Below, one piece after another: positions 1 to 8,100 of a stretch of 10,704 bases of DNA (position 1 is its first letter; every line of letters starts with the position of its first letter). This DNA is from Candidatus Omnitrophota bacterium (GTDB taxonomy: Bacteria > Omnitrophota > Gorgyraeia > Velamenicoccales > Velamenicoccaceae), in contig JAQUOM010000055.1 in NCBI GenBank assembly GCA_028717105.1, forward strand, positions 1 through 10,704, read 5' to 3'. Below the pieces are notes generated by a model that saw only the letters and a list, made by a program, of their open reading frames with translations, had not been told where the DNA came from and did no database searches. Both the position numbers and the translations under genes were made by a program.

Positions 1-690
1 GCCCATCGCCGCCCCAAGCCGCGCCATCTCTGCAAGGCCCCGCGAAACGATCGCCGCTTTCGTATTCGTCCCGTAACCTAAGCCATCGGAAATGCCACAG
101 GCAATGGCAATGACATTTTTTAGGCTGCCTCCCAGTTCCACGCCCGTCACGTCGGCATTGGTATAGACCCTGAAAACAGAAGTCATAAAAACATCCTGGA
201 CAAGGCGCATCAGGGCCCCATCGGATGAAGAAGCGACAATCGTTGTCGGTATCCCCTTGGCCACTTCAGGCGCGATGGTGGGGCCGGAGAGCGCGGCCAC
301 CCGCCGGCTGCCCCAAATTTCCCGGATCACTTCTGTCATGCGCAGGAGCGTTCCGTCTTCGATCCCCTTGACGACGCTGACAACAGGGATCTGCGGCGCA
401 ATAAAATCCCGGCCGCGCGCCAAAACACTGCGGATGAATTTGGAAGGAACGGCAACGACAATCATGTCCGCCCCCTCTAAACAAGAAAGATCCGACGTGA
501 TACGCATGCCCCGCGGGATCGTGATCCCCTTTAAATAACGGGGATTTGACCTGTGCCGATCCATATAGCGCGCATAATCCTCAAAAGGGCTCCAGAGCGC
601 CACGCTAAAACCTTTACGAAAGAGCAAAATAGACAGGGTCGATCCCCACCCGCCGTCTCCCAAAACCACGATATTTCTAATCTTTTTCAT
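1..690 (-). CDS. gpsA: NAD(P)H-dependent glycerol-3-phosphate dehydrogenase, N-terminal 230 residues (cut by window edge)
   Basis: The enzyme reduces dihydroxyacetone phosphate to sn-glycerol 3-phosphate, the backbone for phospholipid synthesis, in the cytoplasm. The frame is open from ATG at 690 to base 1 without a stop, so only the N-terminal 230 residues are present; the family is usually about 330 long. Visible hallmarks are the Rossmann dinucleotide loop GDGGWGS at residues 11-17 (family norm GAGSWGT), the VAVPS strand near residues 84-88, SGPTIAPEVAKG near 135-146, and GVELGGSLKNVIAIACGI near 183-200, where K191 matches the catalytic lysine. These are followed by NTKAAIVSRGLAEMARLG. No strong Shine-Dalgarno precedes the ATG; the best match is a GAGG about 12 bases upstream. 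The gene has its own promoter about 230 bases upstream and is separated from the signalling operon by about 320 bases. The family assignment is secure. Confidence 0.96.
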   Translation of the reverse strand, partial: MKKIRNIVVLGDGGWGSTLSILLFRKGFSVALWSPFEDYARYMDRHRSNPRYLKGITIPRGMRITSDLSCLEGADMIVVAVPSKFIRSVLARGRDFIAPQIPVVSVVKGIEDGTLLRMTEVIREIWGSRRVAALSGPTIAPEVAKGIPTTIVASSSDGALMRLVQDVFMTSVFRVYTNADVTGVELGGSLKNVIAIACGISDGLGYGTNTKAAIVSRGLAEMARLGAAMG

Positions 691-912
691 AGACGATCCG
701 GGCCTCGCACAAAACACACCCGCACCGCGATGGCCGCGCTCGTGGACAAACCCGCAGGCTTTTAGCCCGCCATCAGCACGCTTCGGCCACAGGGCCGGCC
801 CCAAAACCCAAGGCCGACCAAGGCAAACAGGCAATTCTTAGCAAGGGGATTTAAGAACTTTACTCTTTTATTTCAAATCAGTTACGTCAAGCTCAAACGC
901 GCCTCATCGGAA
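691..912 (-). promoter_or_regulatory. Folded 5' leader of gpsA
   Basis: The roughly 220 bases between the predicted start site and the gpsA ATG contain no convincing coding frame. Two hairpins are visible: 812-819 with 793-800 (8 bp, 11-nt loop) and 764-770 with 754-760 (7 bp, 3-nt loop). Each holds one pair that is G-U when read on the minus strand but A-C on the plus strand, which favours a minus-strand RNA. Neither is followed by a clear T-run, so they do not look like terminators. I recognise no known riboswitch consensus. It could be a regulatory leader, or just GC-rich spacer. Confidence 0.35.
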
Positions 913-918
913 GACCCT

Positions 919-948
919 ATTTTACACTATTGCGCATCAGCCTGTCAA
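919..948 (-). promoter_or_regulatory. Sigma70-type promoter for gpsA
   Basis: On the minus strand there is a perfect TTGACA (-35) at 943-948, an 18-base spacer, and TAAAAT (-10, 5 of 6 consensus) at 919-924. This predicts a start near base 912. It lies between the patatin gene stop (1011) and gpsA, so it would let gpsA be expressed independently of the upstream operon. Assigned by consensus only. Confidence 0.6.
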
Positions 949-1010
949 TATTTTCATTCACGGCCTCAGATCCTTTGAGATATGAAGGAAAGCCGCAGGC
1001 AAGAAGAAAA

Positions 1011-3059
1011 CTATTCAGGGCGGGAAACAAGGGATTGGATGCGGGGCAAACAACGGCGCGCTTCTTGACGCCCGCGCGCCATCAGCTCTTCGGCATGCGC
1101 AAAATCCGACCAGGAAACCCCCGTCATGTCCGGATGCAGGGCCACATCAGACTGCCCCAAGGAACTGACCTGGGCAAGCAGATATTCCATCGACTGGATC
1201 GTCGAAACAATGATACTGAAGATATTCGGATCCAGCCACTCATGAAAGCGGTGCCTGAAGAAATACCACGGATAACGCCATACGCCCTGCCTGAGAAAAT
1301 CGGGTTTGACCCGCCGCTGGCTCAAAAGATCATAAGTCCTTTCGATCTCGTCGCCGCTGGGTAAAACATTAACGGAAATAACTTTTTTTGCGCCGGCCTC
1401 CAAAAGCACGTCCGTCGGCAAAGGATTAAGAATGCCGCCATCGATGAGATACCGGCCGCCCACCACATGCGGAGAAAAAACACCGGGGATGGCGATACTG
1501 GAAAGCACGGCATCCACCAGGCTGCCGCTCTCAAAAACCACCTGTTGCATCGTCCGGCAATCGCAGGCCACGGCCCGAAACGGCATCTTAAGGTCACAAA
1601 ATGTCTTGCGGCCGAAATATTTCGTCAAAAAATTCTTCACGTGCCGACCGCGGATCAATCCTCTTAAAGGAAACGCAAGATCGTCCCAGCCGAAAAGATA
1701 AGATTGCCTGTTGTTTTTCAGAACGATGGTCTGGATTTCTCCGGCGGAATATCCGGCGGCCCAAAAGGCGCCGAACATGGCGCCGATACTCGAGCCGCAC
1801 ACGATGTCAATCGGGACCCCCTCCTCTTCCAAAACCTGGAGGACGCCGATATGCGCCAGACCCATGGCCGAACCGCATCCCAGGGCCAGCCCGACCAATA
1901 CCTCGCCCATCTGCCTGGAAATCCGCCGAATAACCTTGGCATAAGGGTTCAATGGGTCTTGTGTCACGAGAAACGGCCGGCCGGACTCTTGCGGAGGAAG
2001 CGTCGCATACACAGGAAGATGAAAAAGCGATTCTTCGCTGCAGGCGGAAAATTTTTCTCCACGACCATGCGTCCGGCCTTCCTCAACCATCAGGAGACGT
2101 ATCTTTTTCTTGAACGCCCTGTCCCGGGAAAGTCCCGCCATATCGAGAAGGCGAGCCATCTTGCGCACGGCGTCGTATTCCGGAGCCAACACAAGATGCA
2201 CCGCGTCCGACTGCGCCAGAACCTTAAAAACCTGCGGCCCGAAATCATAAGGCAGGTGCACGAGACAAAAATGATAATCGTTGACCAGCGTCGTCACAAG
2301 AGCGATAAAAGGCGCAACCTCCGCCCTTCCCGATGGCTGCACCTCAGGCACGAGAACATCGACACCCGTGCTCGTGGAAATAACGTGATCGAAAATCTTT
2401 TGCGCGTGGTAAAACTGGTCTTTCGAAAGGGGCGCCCTGGAGGCATCAAAGCCCAGCGCCCTGCCGATCACGGACCCGGGACCGGAAAAATCAATAAGGA
2501 TAATTTTCTTGCCGGTCTCTTTCTTCAAACCCAGAGCGAGATTAAGAGCGTAAAGGGCCGTATCTTCCCTCGCGAGCGGATCGCCGAAAAAAGAAACGAT
2601 GGTGCTTTCAAAAATGGTCTTGGGATGAATGTCCCGGCGCTTGAGCCGCCGCGAAAGCATCCGGCTTAAATCGATCGCCAGCCGAGGGATCTTGTGCAGG
2701 ATCACCTTGAACCGGTCCTGGGGGATCCGGGCCATCACCGTATCGTTCACGGCCCGGACGCTTACAGAATGAGGCTCGCCGGTCAAAAGCGAAATAAACC
2801 CGAAATATTTTCCCCTGTGGATATGTTCAAGGACCTCTTCCCTGCCGTCCCTGGAAACAAAGACCTCGACGCGGCCTGAAATAACGCAATAAAAAGCGTC
2901 CGGCGCATCTCCCTGGGCATAAATAGTCTCGCCGGATTTATAATCGACGATCTCCAAAGCATCGAAGATCATCCGCCTCTCGAAAATGTTCAGGTCTGAA
3001 AACAAGGGGATATGCCGGAAAATCAGGGCCTTATCGAAAAGAAGGGTCGGTTTATCCAT
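1011..3059 (-). CDS. cNMP-binding-like / P-loop-like / patatin phospholipase (NTE-type), 682 aa
   Basis: This is a predicted serine lipid hydrolase of the neuropathy-target-esterase/patatin family, expected to cleave fatty acyl esters of phospholipids or lysophospholipids. Residues ~10-140 form a CRP-like cyclic-nucleotide-binding fold. Residues ~150-385 resemble the degenerate MinD-like P-loop region found in NTE proteins (SFFGDPLARED in place of a Walker A). Residues ~388-600 are the patatin domain. Seen there are the oxyanion loop GCGSAMG (394-400, norm GGGGxRG), the nucleophile elbow GSSIG with S424, and the Asp-Gly of the catalytic dyad, D540 in LIDGG. The phosphate-binding cassette reads FGFISLLTGEPHS, lacking the usual Glu (F88) and Arg (H97) contacts, so cyclic nucleotide binding is doubtful. 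No signal peptide or membrane segment is evident. The ATG lies 15 bases after the thymidylate synthase stop with little Shine-Dalgarno, suggesting translational coupling at the operon end. No terminator is seen downstream. Confidence 0.9.
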   Translation of the reverse strand: MDKPTLLFDKALIFRHIPLFSDLNIFERRMIFDALEIVDYKSGETIYAQGDAPDAFYCVISGRVEVFVSRDGREEVLEHIHRGKYFGFISLLTGEPHSVSVRAVNDTVMARIPQDRFKVILHKIPRLAIDLSRMLSRRLKRRDIHPKTIFESTIVSFFGDPLAREDTALYALNLALGLKKETGKKIILIDFSGPGSVIGRALGFDASRAPLSKDQFYHAQKIFDHVISTSTGVDVLVPEVQPSGRAEVAPFIALVTTLVNDYHFCLVHLPYDFGPQVFKVLAQSDAVHLVLAPEYDAVRKMARLLDMAGLSRDRAFKKKIRLLMVEEGRTHGRGEKFSACSEESLFHLPVYATLPPQESGRPFLVTQDPLNPYAKVIRRISRQMGEVLVGLALGCGSAMGLAHIGVLQVLEEEGVPIDIVCGSSIGAMFGAFWAAGYSAGEIQTIVLKNNRQSYLFGWDDLAFPLRGLIRGRHVKNFLTKYFGRKTFCDLKMPFRAVACDCRTMQQVVFESGSLVDAVLSSIAIPGVFSPHVVGGRYLIDGGILNPLPTDVLLEAGAKKVISVNVLPSGDEIERTYDLLSQRRVKPDFLRQGVWRYPWYFFRHRFHEWLDPNIFSIIVSTIQSMEYLLAQVSSLGQSDVALHPDMTGVSWSDFAHAEELMARGRQEARRCLPRIQSLVSRPE

Positions 3060-3074
3060 GAGATGGAATAAGGG

Positions 3075-3827
3075 CTAGGTAATGATTTTATCGATTTTTT
3101 TCGTGCGGATCTTGGCGACCTCCCAGGAGTAATCATACAGGTGCAGCCCCTTGGAGGCAGCGACGATCTCCCCGTCTTCGACGCCGATCATCTCCGCCAT
3201 ATACTGTTTGACGAGCTGCAGCCCTCCCAGGTTGGACGGAAAACCGCCCCATAGATCCCAGGACCTGAAATAGAGAAAAAAATGAAGCTTGTTATCCCTG
3301 ATCTTCGTATCGATCAACCTCAGACAAGGGGGATCCTGGAGCTTAATGTCCGACGGCATACCGATCTCCATGACCGCCTGGTTGGTCCCAAAACCTTCCT
3401 CCCGGTACATACGGATGACTTCGTCGATCTGGTTGACGCATAAAGGCACCTCCTGAACCAGAGAGCGCCCTTCGCGGACTTCTGACAACCTCACCTTGGG
3501 ATCAACAAGCCGTTCCCCGTAGGTGTAATCCTCCGTGGCTGTCTTGGCGCCGGTCAAAAGGTACGAAAGATATCCCTGAATATATTCCATATCCGTCGGG
3601 GCGGGGATGTTGAGCCCTTCAGGGATGATCGGGATGATCTGGTGGGAAGGCTTGCGTGCGCGCACCACGACATAATCGAACTCCAGGCGTTTGGCGCCTT
3701 TATAGCTGCCGCGAGTAATGGTGTAAACGCGCCCCTTGTCCAGGATGGCCGATAACGTCTGGAACCAGGCGTCATCCAGGTCAAAGGCATCGATATACAC
3801 GGGGGTCAGGAAATGTTCCTCGGTCAT
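3075..3827 (-). CDS. Thymidylate synthase-fold protein, divergent (archaeal/methanogen-like), 250 aa
   Basis: It probably methylates dUMP to dTMP, or performs a related pyrimidine (hydroxy)methylation. In 250-residue numbering, the C-terminal half carries the thymidylate synthase signature in order: catalytic C168 in DPPCLRL, the phosphate/nucleotide-contact motif RSWD (R188-D191), N199 in FPSNLGGLQ, and HLYDYSWE with H229 and Y231. The N-terminal half lacks the RxRRxGW-type segments of classical ThyA, and the length is closer to archaeal forms, so a symbol is withheld. I chose ATG 3827 because GGAGG lies 12 bases upstream; an in-frame TTG at 3848 would add seven Arg-rich residues. It sits between receiver genes and the patatin gene, an odd place for a nucleotide-synthesis enzyme; gaps are 52 and 15 bases. 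The family is fairly sure, the exact reaction and folate or pterin cofactor are not. Confidence 0.82.
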   Translation of the reverse strand: MTEEHFLTPVYIDAFDLDDAWFQTLSAILDKGRVYTITRGSYKGAKRLEFDYVVVRARKPSHQIIPIIPEGLNIPAPTDMEYIQGYLSYLLTGAKTATEDYTYGERLVDPKVRLSEVREGRSLVQEVPLCVNQIDEVIRMYREEGFGTNQAVMEIGMPSDIKLQDPPCLRLIDTKIRDNKLHFFLYFRSWDLWGGFPSNLGGLQLVKQYMAEMIGVEDGEIVAASKGLHLYDYSWEVAKIRTKKIDKIIT

Positions 3828-3879
3828 GCGTCGCTGGCGCCTCCACAAGCATCTTGCAGGAAAAAATCCGCTACGTGAA

Positions 3880-4269
3880 TTAACGTTCAGGGGATCTTGA
3901 CGAAATCAAACGGCCGATCTCATCCATGAGCTCCTTGGGATCATAAGGTTTCGCAAGAAAAAAATTGTGCCCGATCTCATGCCCCTCCCGTTCTTCCTCT
4001 CTCTTCGTATAGAGGCACGTTAAAAAGAGAATGGGGATATCCTTGGTCTTGGGGTCTTGATGAAGTTTGGACGCCGTTTCCGAACCGTCCATCCCCGGCA
4101 TGAGAATATCCAAGACAATGAGCGCCGGCTGTTCTTTCCTTGCGATCTCGATCGCTTCCTGGCCGCTGGATGCCGTGAACACCTCGTATCCGGCACCCTT
4201 GAGCCTTTTTTCCAGCAAGATCAAAACAGACGGTTCATCATCAACAGCCAGGATCTTGTTATTAAGCAT
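3880..4269 (-). CDS. Stand-alone response regulator receiver (REC) protein, 129 aa
   Basis: A single receiver domain of the CheY/Spo0F type, expected to accept phosphate from a histidine kinase in the cytoplasm. All key residues are present: acidic pair D10/D11 (VDDEP), phospho-acceptor D54 (VLDILMPGMDG), T84 (LFLT) and K107 (LAKPYD). No output domain follows; only about 12 residues remain after the last helix. The ATG is preceded by an AAAAGGGGGAACC Shine-Dalgarno tract. It is a close paralogue of the next gene upstream (4296-4670): about 60% identical by hand count and gap-free over ~123 positions. Its partner kinase is presumably the one encoded at the head of the operon. Confidence 0.95.
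   Translation of the reverse strand: MLNNKILAVDDEPSVLILLEKRLKGAGYEVFTASSGQEAIEIARKEQPALIVLDILMPGMDGSETASKLHQDPKTKDIPILFLTCLYTKREEEREGHEIGHNFFLAKPYDPKELMDEIGRLISSRSPER
4013..4056. repeat. Near-identical 44-bp segment shared by two receiver genes, copy 1
   Basis: This stretch of the 3880-4269 receiver gene matches 4414-4457 in the neighbouring receiver gene at 43 of 44 bases (the only difference is the A/G after GGGGAT). It encodes the shared residues DPKTKDIPILFLTCL. The surrounding DNA is far less similar, so this suggests recent duplication with local conversion or strong constraint. Confidence 0.85.
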
Positions 4270-4295
4270 GGTTCCCCCTTTTGAAGATCGTCGGA

Positions 4296-4670
4296 TTATT
4301 TGGCGACGCGCTTATCGATCTCGCTCAAAAGCTCATCGACATCATAGGGCTTAGCAATGAAAAAATTCTGGCCGAGGAGATGCCCGCAGACCTTCTCCTC
4401 CTGCTTCGTAAACAGGCACGTTAAAAAGAGAATGGGGATGTCCTTGGTCTTGGGGTCCGACCTCAGGACATTAGCGACCTCCGAACCGTCCATCCCAGGC
4501 ATCGCGATATCCAGGACGATCAAATCCGGCACCTTCTTCTGGGCCAGGGCGATCGCCTCCTTCCCGGTGGAGGCCTTGATGACGTCGTAACCCGCCTTCG
4601 ACAGACGCTCACCCAAAAGCTTCAGGACGTCCGGTTCGTCGTCGACAATGAGTAATCTTCGCTTATCCAT
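4296..4670 (-). CDS. Stand-alone response regulator receiver (REC) protein, 124 aa
   Basis: The second single-domain receiver in the run of three. The conserved phosphorylation site is complete: D10/D11 (VDDEP), D54 (VLDIAMPGMDG), T84 (LFLT) and K107 (IAKPYD). There is no DNA-binding or enzymatic output domain. A good Shine-Dalgarno AAGGAG at 4676-4681 lies five bases before the ATG. The stop is 26 bases from the next receiver ATG and the start is 45 bases from the previous stop, consistent with one operon. The phospho-aspartate surroundings and the LTCL(Y/F)TK loop are shared with the downstream paralogue, so the two may share a kinase or compete for it. Confidence 0.95.
   Translation of the reverse strand: MDKRRLLIVDDEPDVLKLLGERLSKAGYDVIKASTGKEAIALAQKKVPDLIVLDIAMPGMDGSEVANVLRSDPKTKDIPILFLTCLFTKQEEKVCGHLLGQNFFIAKPYDVDELLSEIDKRVAK
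4414..4457. repeat. Near-identical 44-bp segment shared by two receiver genes, copy 2
   Basis: Partner of 4013-4056, in direct orientation and 401 bases apart, at the same codon positions of the second receiver gene. A single mismatch separates the copies. Confidence 0.85.
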
Positions 4671-4715
4671 CTCGGCTCCTTCATTTTGCCCCTCACTTCG
4701 ACATCTCCGTCAACA

Positions 4716-5108
4716 TCATTCCCCGCCGCTCTGTTTATTCAAAGCCATTCTTATGACGAAATTCAGTTTTTCGGGGTCATAGGGCTTGGTTAGAAAAAAT
4801 TCAGCGCCCGCCTGCTTGCCCATTTCAATATCTTCTTTTTGCGCCAGGACGCTTAAAAAAACCACAGGAATATCCTTCGTGGCGTAATCCGACTTCAGCT
4901 TTCTGCAGACCTCGATGCCGTTAAAATATGGCATCATGATGTCGAGGATGATCAGGTTGGGCTTCATGGATTTTGCCAGGTCGATCCCCGTATAGCCGTC
5001 TTCGGCGACCAAAACGTCGAAACCGAAAGACACAAGCCTGAATTTCAGCAAATTCCTCAACCCCACTTCATCATCAATGATCAGGATTGTTTTCTTGTCG
5101 TCTCCCAT
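4716..5108 (-). CDS. Stand-alone response regulator receiver (REC) protein, 130 aa, adjacent to the kinase
   Basis: The third single-domain receiver and the most divergent. Active-site residues are D12/D13 (IIDDE), D56 (ILDIMMPYFNG), S86 in the Thr/Ser switch position (VFLSVL) and K108 (LTKPYD). It starts only three bases after the kinase stop, with a weak Shine-Dalgarno, so translation is probably coupled to the kinase; this makes it the most likely direct phospho-acceptor. It has no output domain, so it could be a Spo0F-like relay protein, a phosphate sink, or a protein-interaction switch. The receiver call is certain; the target is not. Confidence 0.95.
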   Translation of the reverse strand: MGDDKKTILIIDDEVGLRNLLKFRLVSFGFDVLVAEDGYTGIDLAKSMKPNLIILDIMMPYFNGIEVCRKLKSDYATKDIPVVFLSVLAQKEDIEMGKQAGAEFFLTKPYDPEKLNFVIRMALNKQSGGE

Positions 5109-5111
5109 GCT

Positions 5112-8100
5112 TCACCCGCGTGTTATGGGAAGAGTGAATTTGAAGGTTGATCCCTCCCCCAAATTGGATTCAACCCAAATACGGCCCCCCATGGCCTCAA
5201 CCAAATTCCGGGAAATATAAAGTCCCAGGCCCGTACCCCCTACTCTGCGCACGAGCGTCGAGTCCAGCTGCACAAATTTTCCGAACAGGCGCGCGATCTC
5301 GTCAGGAGGAATCCCCATGCCTTCATCCTTGATCCCAAACTCCACCTCATTCCTCACCATGCGAGCGGTCAAAACAATCCGGCTGCGCTCGCGCGTAAAT
5401 TTAATAGCGTTATTGAGAAGATTCATCAGGACCTGGATCAGGCGGTCCTTGTCTGCCTGGACGACGGGAAGATCTTTTTGGCAATCCGTGACAAAAACCA
5501 GCCCTCGCTTCTCGATCTCGATCTTGACAAGGCTATAGACCTGGTCGATGACCTCACAAATATTGCAGGGGCTCAAATGAACCTTCAGAAGGTTCGACTG
5601 GATCTTGGAAATATCCAGGATGTCGCCGATAAGGCGGTTGAGCCTCTTGATATTGGACAGGGCGATTGAAAGGCAGCTCTTCTGGTTCCGGTTAATCTTG
5701 CCCTGCGTCCCGTCGGCCACGATCTCAACCCCCTCCTTGATCGCCGACAACGGCGTCCTGAGCTCATGGGATACCATGGAGACAAATTCCGTCTTGATCT
5801 TGTCGATCTTCTTGCGCTCGGTGATATCACGGATATTACATTGGATGATCTTGCGTTTTTCGACAAAATACGTAGAGGCGCGGAATTCCACGTCGACGTC
5901 CCTGCCCGAGCATGTCTTCACCTTGACGTCGTCATAAAGAACGGACAACTGGTCCTTGAGCGCATGAATCGCCTTGTCATAAACGGCCGACTCGCGGAAA
6001 AAAGGCACGGCTGAATGGTGCAGCCCCATCAGCTGATCCCGGGTGCACTCCAGCGTGCGCAAAAGATAGGGATTGGCATTGATGATATTTCCGCTTAAGG
6101 CATCGATGATTAAAATGCCGTCTTGGGCGGATTCAAACAAATTCCTGAACATGAGTTCAGAGACCTGCAAGGCCCTGGTCCTCTCCTCAATCAGATTCTC
6201 CAGATCGTGCGAGTAACGTTTCAGCTCGTCTTCAAGGCGCTTGCGGTCCGTCACGTCATGCGTGATATGGATCACGCCGATAATGCGGCCCTTCTCGTCC
6301 TTTAGCGGAGACAATGTCACATCAACATAAACTTCTCTGCCATCAGGCATCTTGTGGATATGCGTCGCTTCGATCGTCCGTCCGCGCTGGGTCACCTCAT
6401 CAAAAGAACAGGCATCACAGGCCGGGCAGGCATGACGATAGATCTCTGAACATGGCTTGCCGATCACATCTTCTTTACGAACCCCCATCTGTTCCATAAA
6501 ATACTTGTTGATGTCCAGGACCGTTTTGGTCTGGCAGTCGAGGACCACAAGCGAATCGCTGATCGAATCAATGACATTCCTTGAAAGGGCGCGTTCAAAT
6601 TCCAGCATTTCGACCATGCCCTTGCGCTCTGTCATGTCCAGTGTCAACTCCAGGACCTGTTCAACCTCGCCGTGTTCGTTTTTGACCGGGGTACAGATCA
6701 AAAGAAAATCGATGATACGCCCGTCAGGAAAGGCTACCCTCGTTTCTCCGGTCTGGACCTGCCCCGTCATGAGCGCTTTCCGCGAAGGACACGTTTCACA
6801 AATGCTATTACGGAATTGATACGCATCAAAACATTTGCGGCCGCGGATCGTGTCAAGCTTTCCGAACCACTTTTCCAGGACCTGATTGACCCAGACAATA
6901 TTAAAGTTCTTGTCGATGAGCGACAGCCCCGCGCCGATGGAATCCGCGATCGTCCTGAGACGGTCACGTTCTTCAGACAATAACTTCTCCAGACGCTTCT
7001 TTTCCGTAATGTCCTGGACAATGCCATAGAAATACTTTTGCCCGGCTTCATCCTGCCGCAAGACGGTTGTAAAAGACGCCCAGAAACGGCGGCCCGTGGC
7101 TGATACCATCTCTGCCTCTTCATCTTTGATGTACCCTTGAGAAAGGATCCTCTGGCTGATCTTTTCCCGTTTGCCCGGATCCACGTATAACCGAGCCAGG
7201 AGGATATTCTTTATGTCCGCCGGAGAATCTTCCCACTCGAACATCTTTCGACACGACTCATTATATTCAATAAAGTGCCCTCCCGGCTCAGGCGTCGAGA
7301 TATATACCCCGACGCTGAGATTATCAACCAGGTCCTTATATTTTTGCTGGGCCTCTTTGAGGGCCCTCTCCATCTTGTTCGACCGGGAAAGATCCACGCC
7401 GATACCCAGGAAACCAACCAGTTCGCCCTTGTCGTTACGGAGGCCTGCGATGGTCGAGCTCACGGGAAAACGCGTCCCGTCCTTCTTAACCATGATCCAC
7501 TCGCGCTGAAGCACCCCGCCCTGACGCACCACCTCCATGATCGCCGCAAAGCCGGATAGCAATGTCCCGGTTTTCTTATAGAACTCTTCTTCGAAGGCCT
7601 TCATGTCCGCCGGATCATGAAGCATCGCCGGCGTCTTCCCCAGGATCTCGGGGGCTTTGTAACCGAAAATCTGCTCGGCCCCGTAATTCCACAGCTGAAT
7701 AATGCCGTCCAGGTCTGTAGCACTCATATAAATCTGCCCGGAACCATCAAGAAAAGACTTCAATCTGGCATTGACATCCGCAAGTTTTTCCTCATAGCGC
7801 TTGTGCGTCGTAATGTCCTGGGCCAGGCCCAAAGCAAAAAGAATATGTCCTTGCGGGTCGCACACGGGAAATACCGTCAGTGAAACATCCAGTTCTCCGC
7901 CTGTCTTGTCCCTCTGCGCCAGCTCGCGCATGACCGTATGCCCCTCGAAAACACCGGCGATCTCCTGTTCAAGCGCCGCGATACCCAAAATATCCGTGAC
8001 TTTTCGGCTCAGGATAGGGTTCGTCTCATTAATAATGTCTGTCTTGCAATGTCCATATAGTTTCTCTGCGCCCTGGTTCCAAAAGATCAGGCGCAGGTCC

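Noticed and set aside
754..770. Terminator for the patatin operon
   Set aside because: The hairpin is short, has no T-run on the minus strand, and lies downstream of the predicted gpsA promoter.
1704..2669. Plus-strand 321-codon open frame
   Set aside because: It is a shadow of the patatin gene; composition is low in hydrophobic core pattern and rich in Arg, His and Lys, while the minus strand has clear domains.
3828..3848. TTG start at 3848 for the thymidylate synthase gene
   Set aside because: It adds only an Arg-rich run, and the GGAGG site fits better as the ribosome site for ATG 3827.
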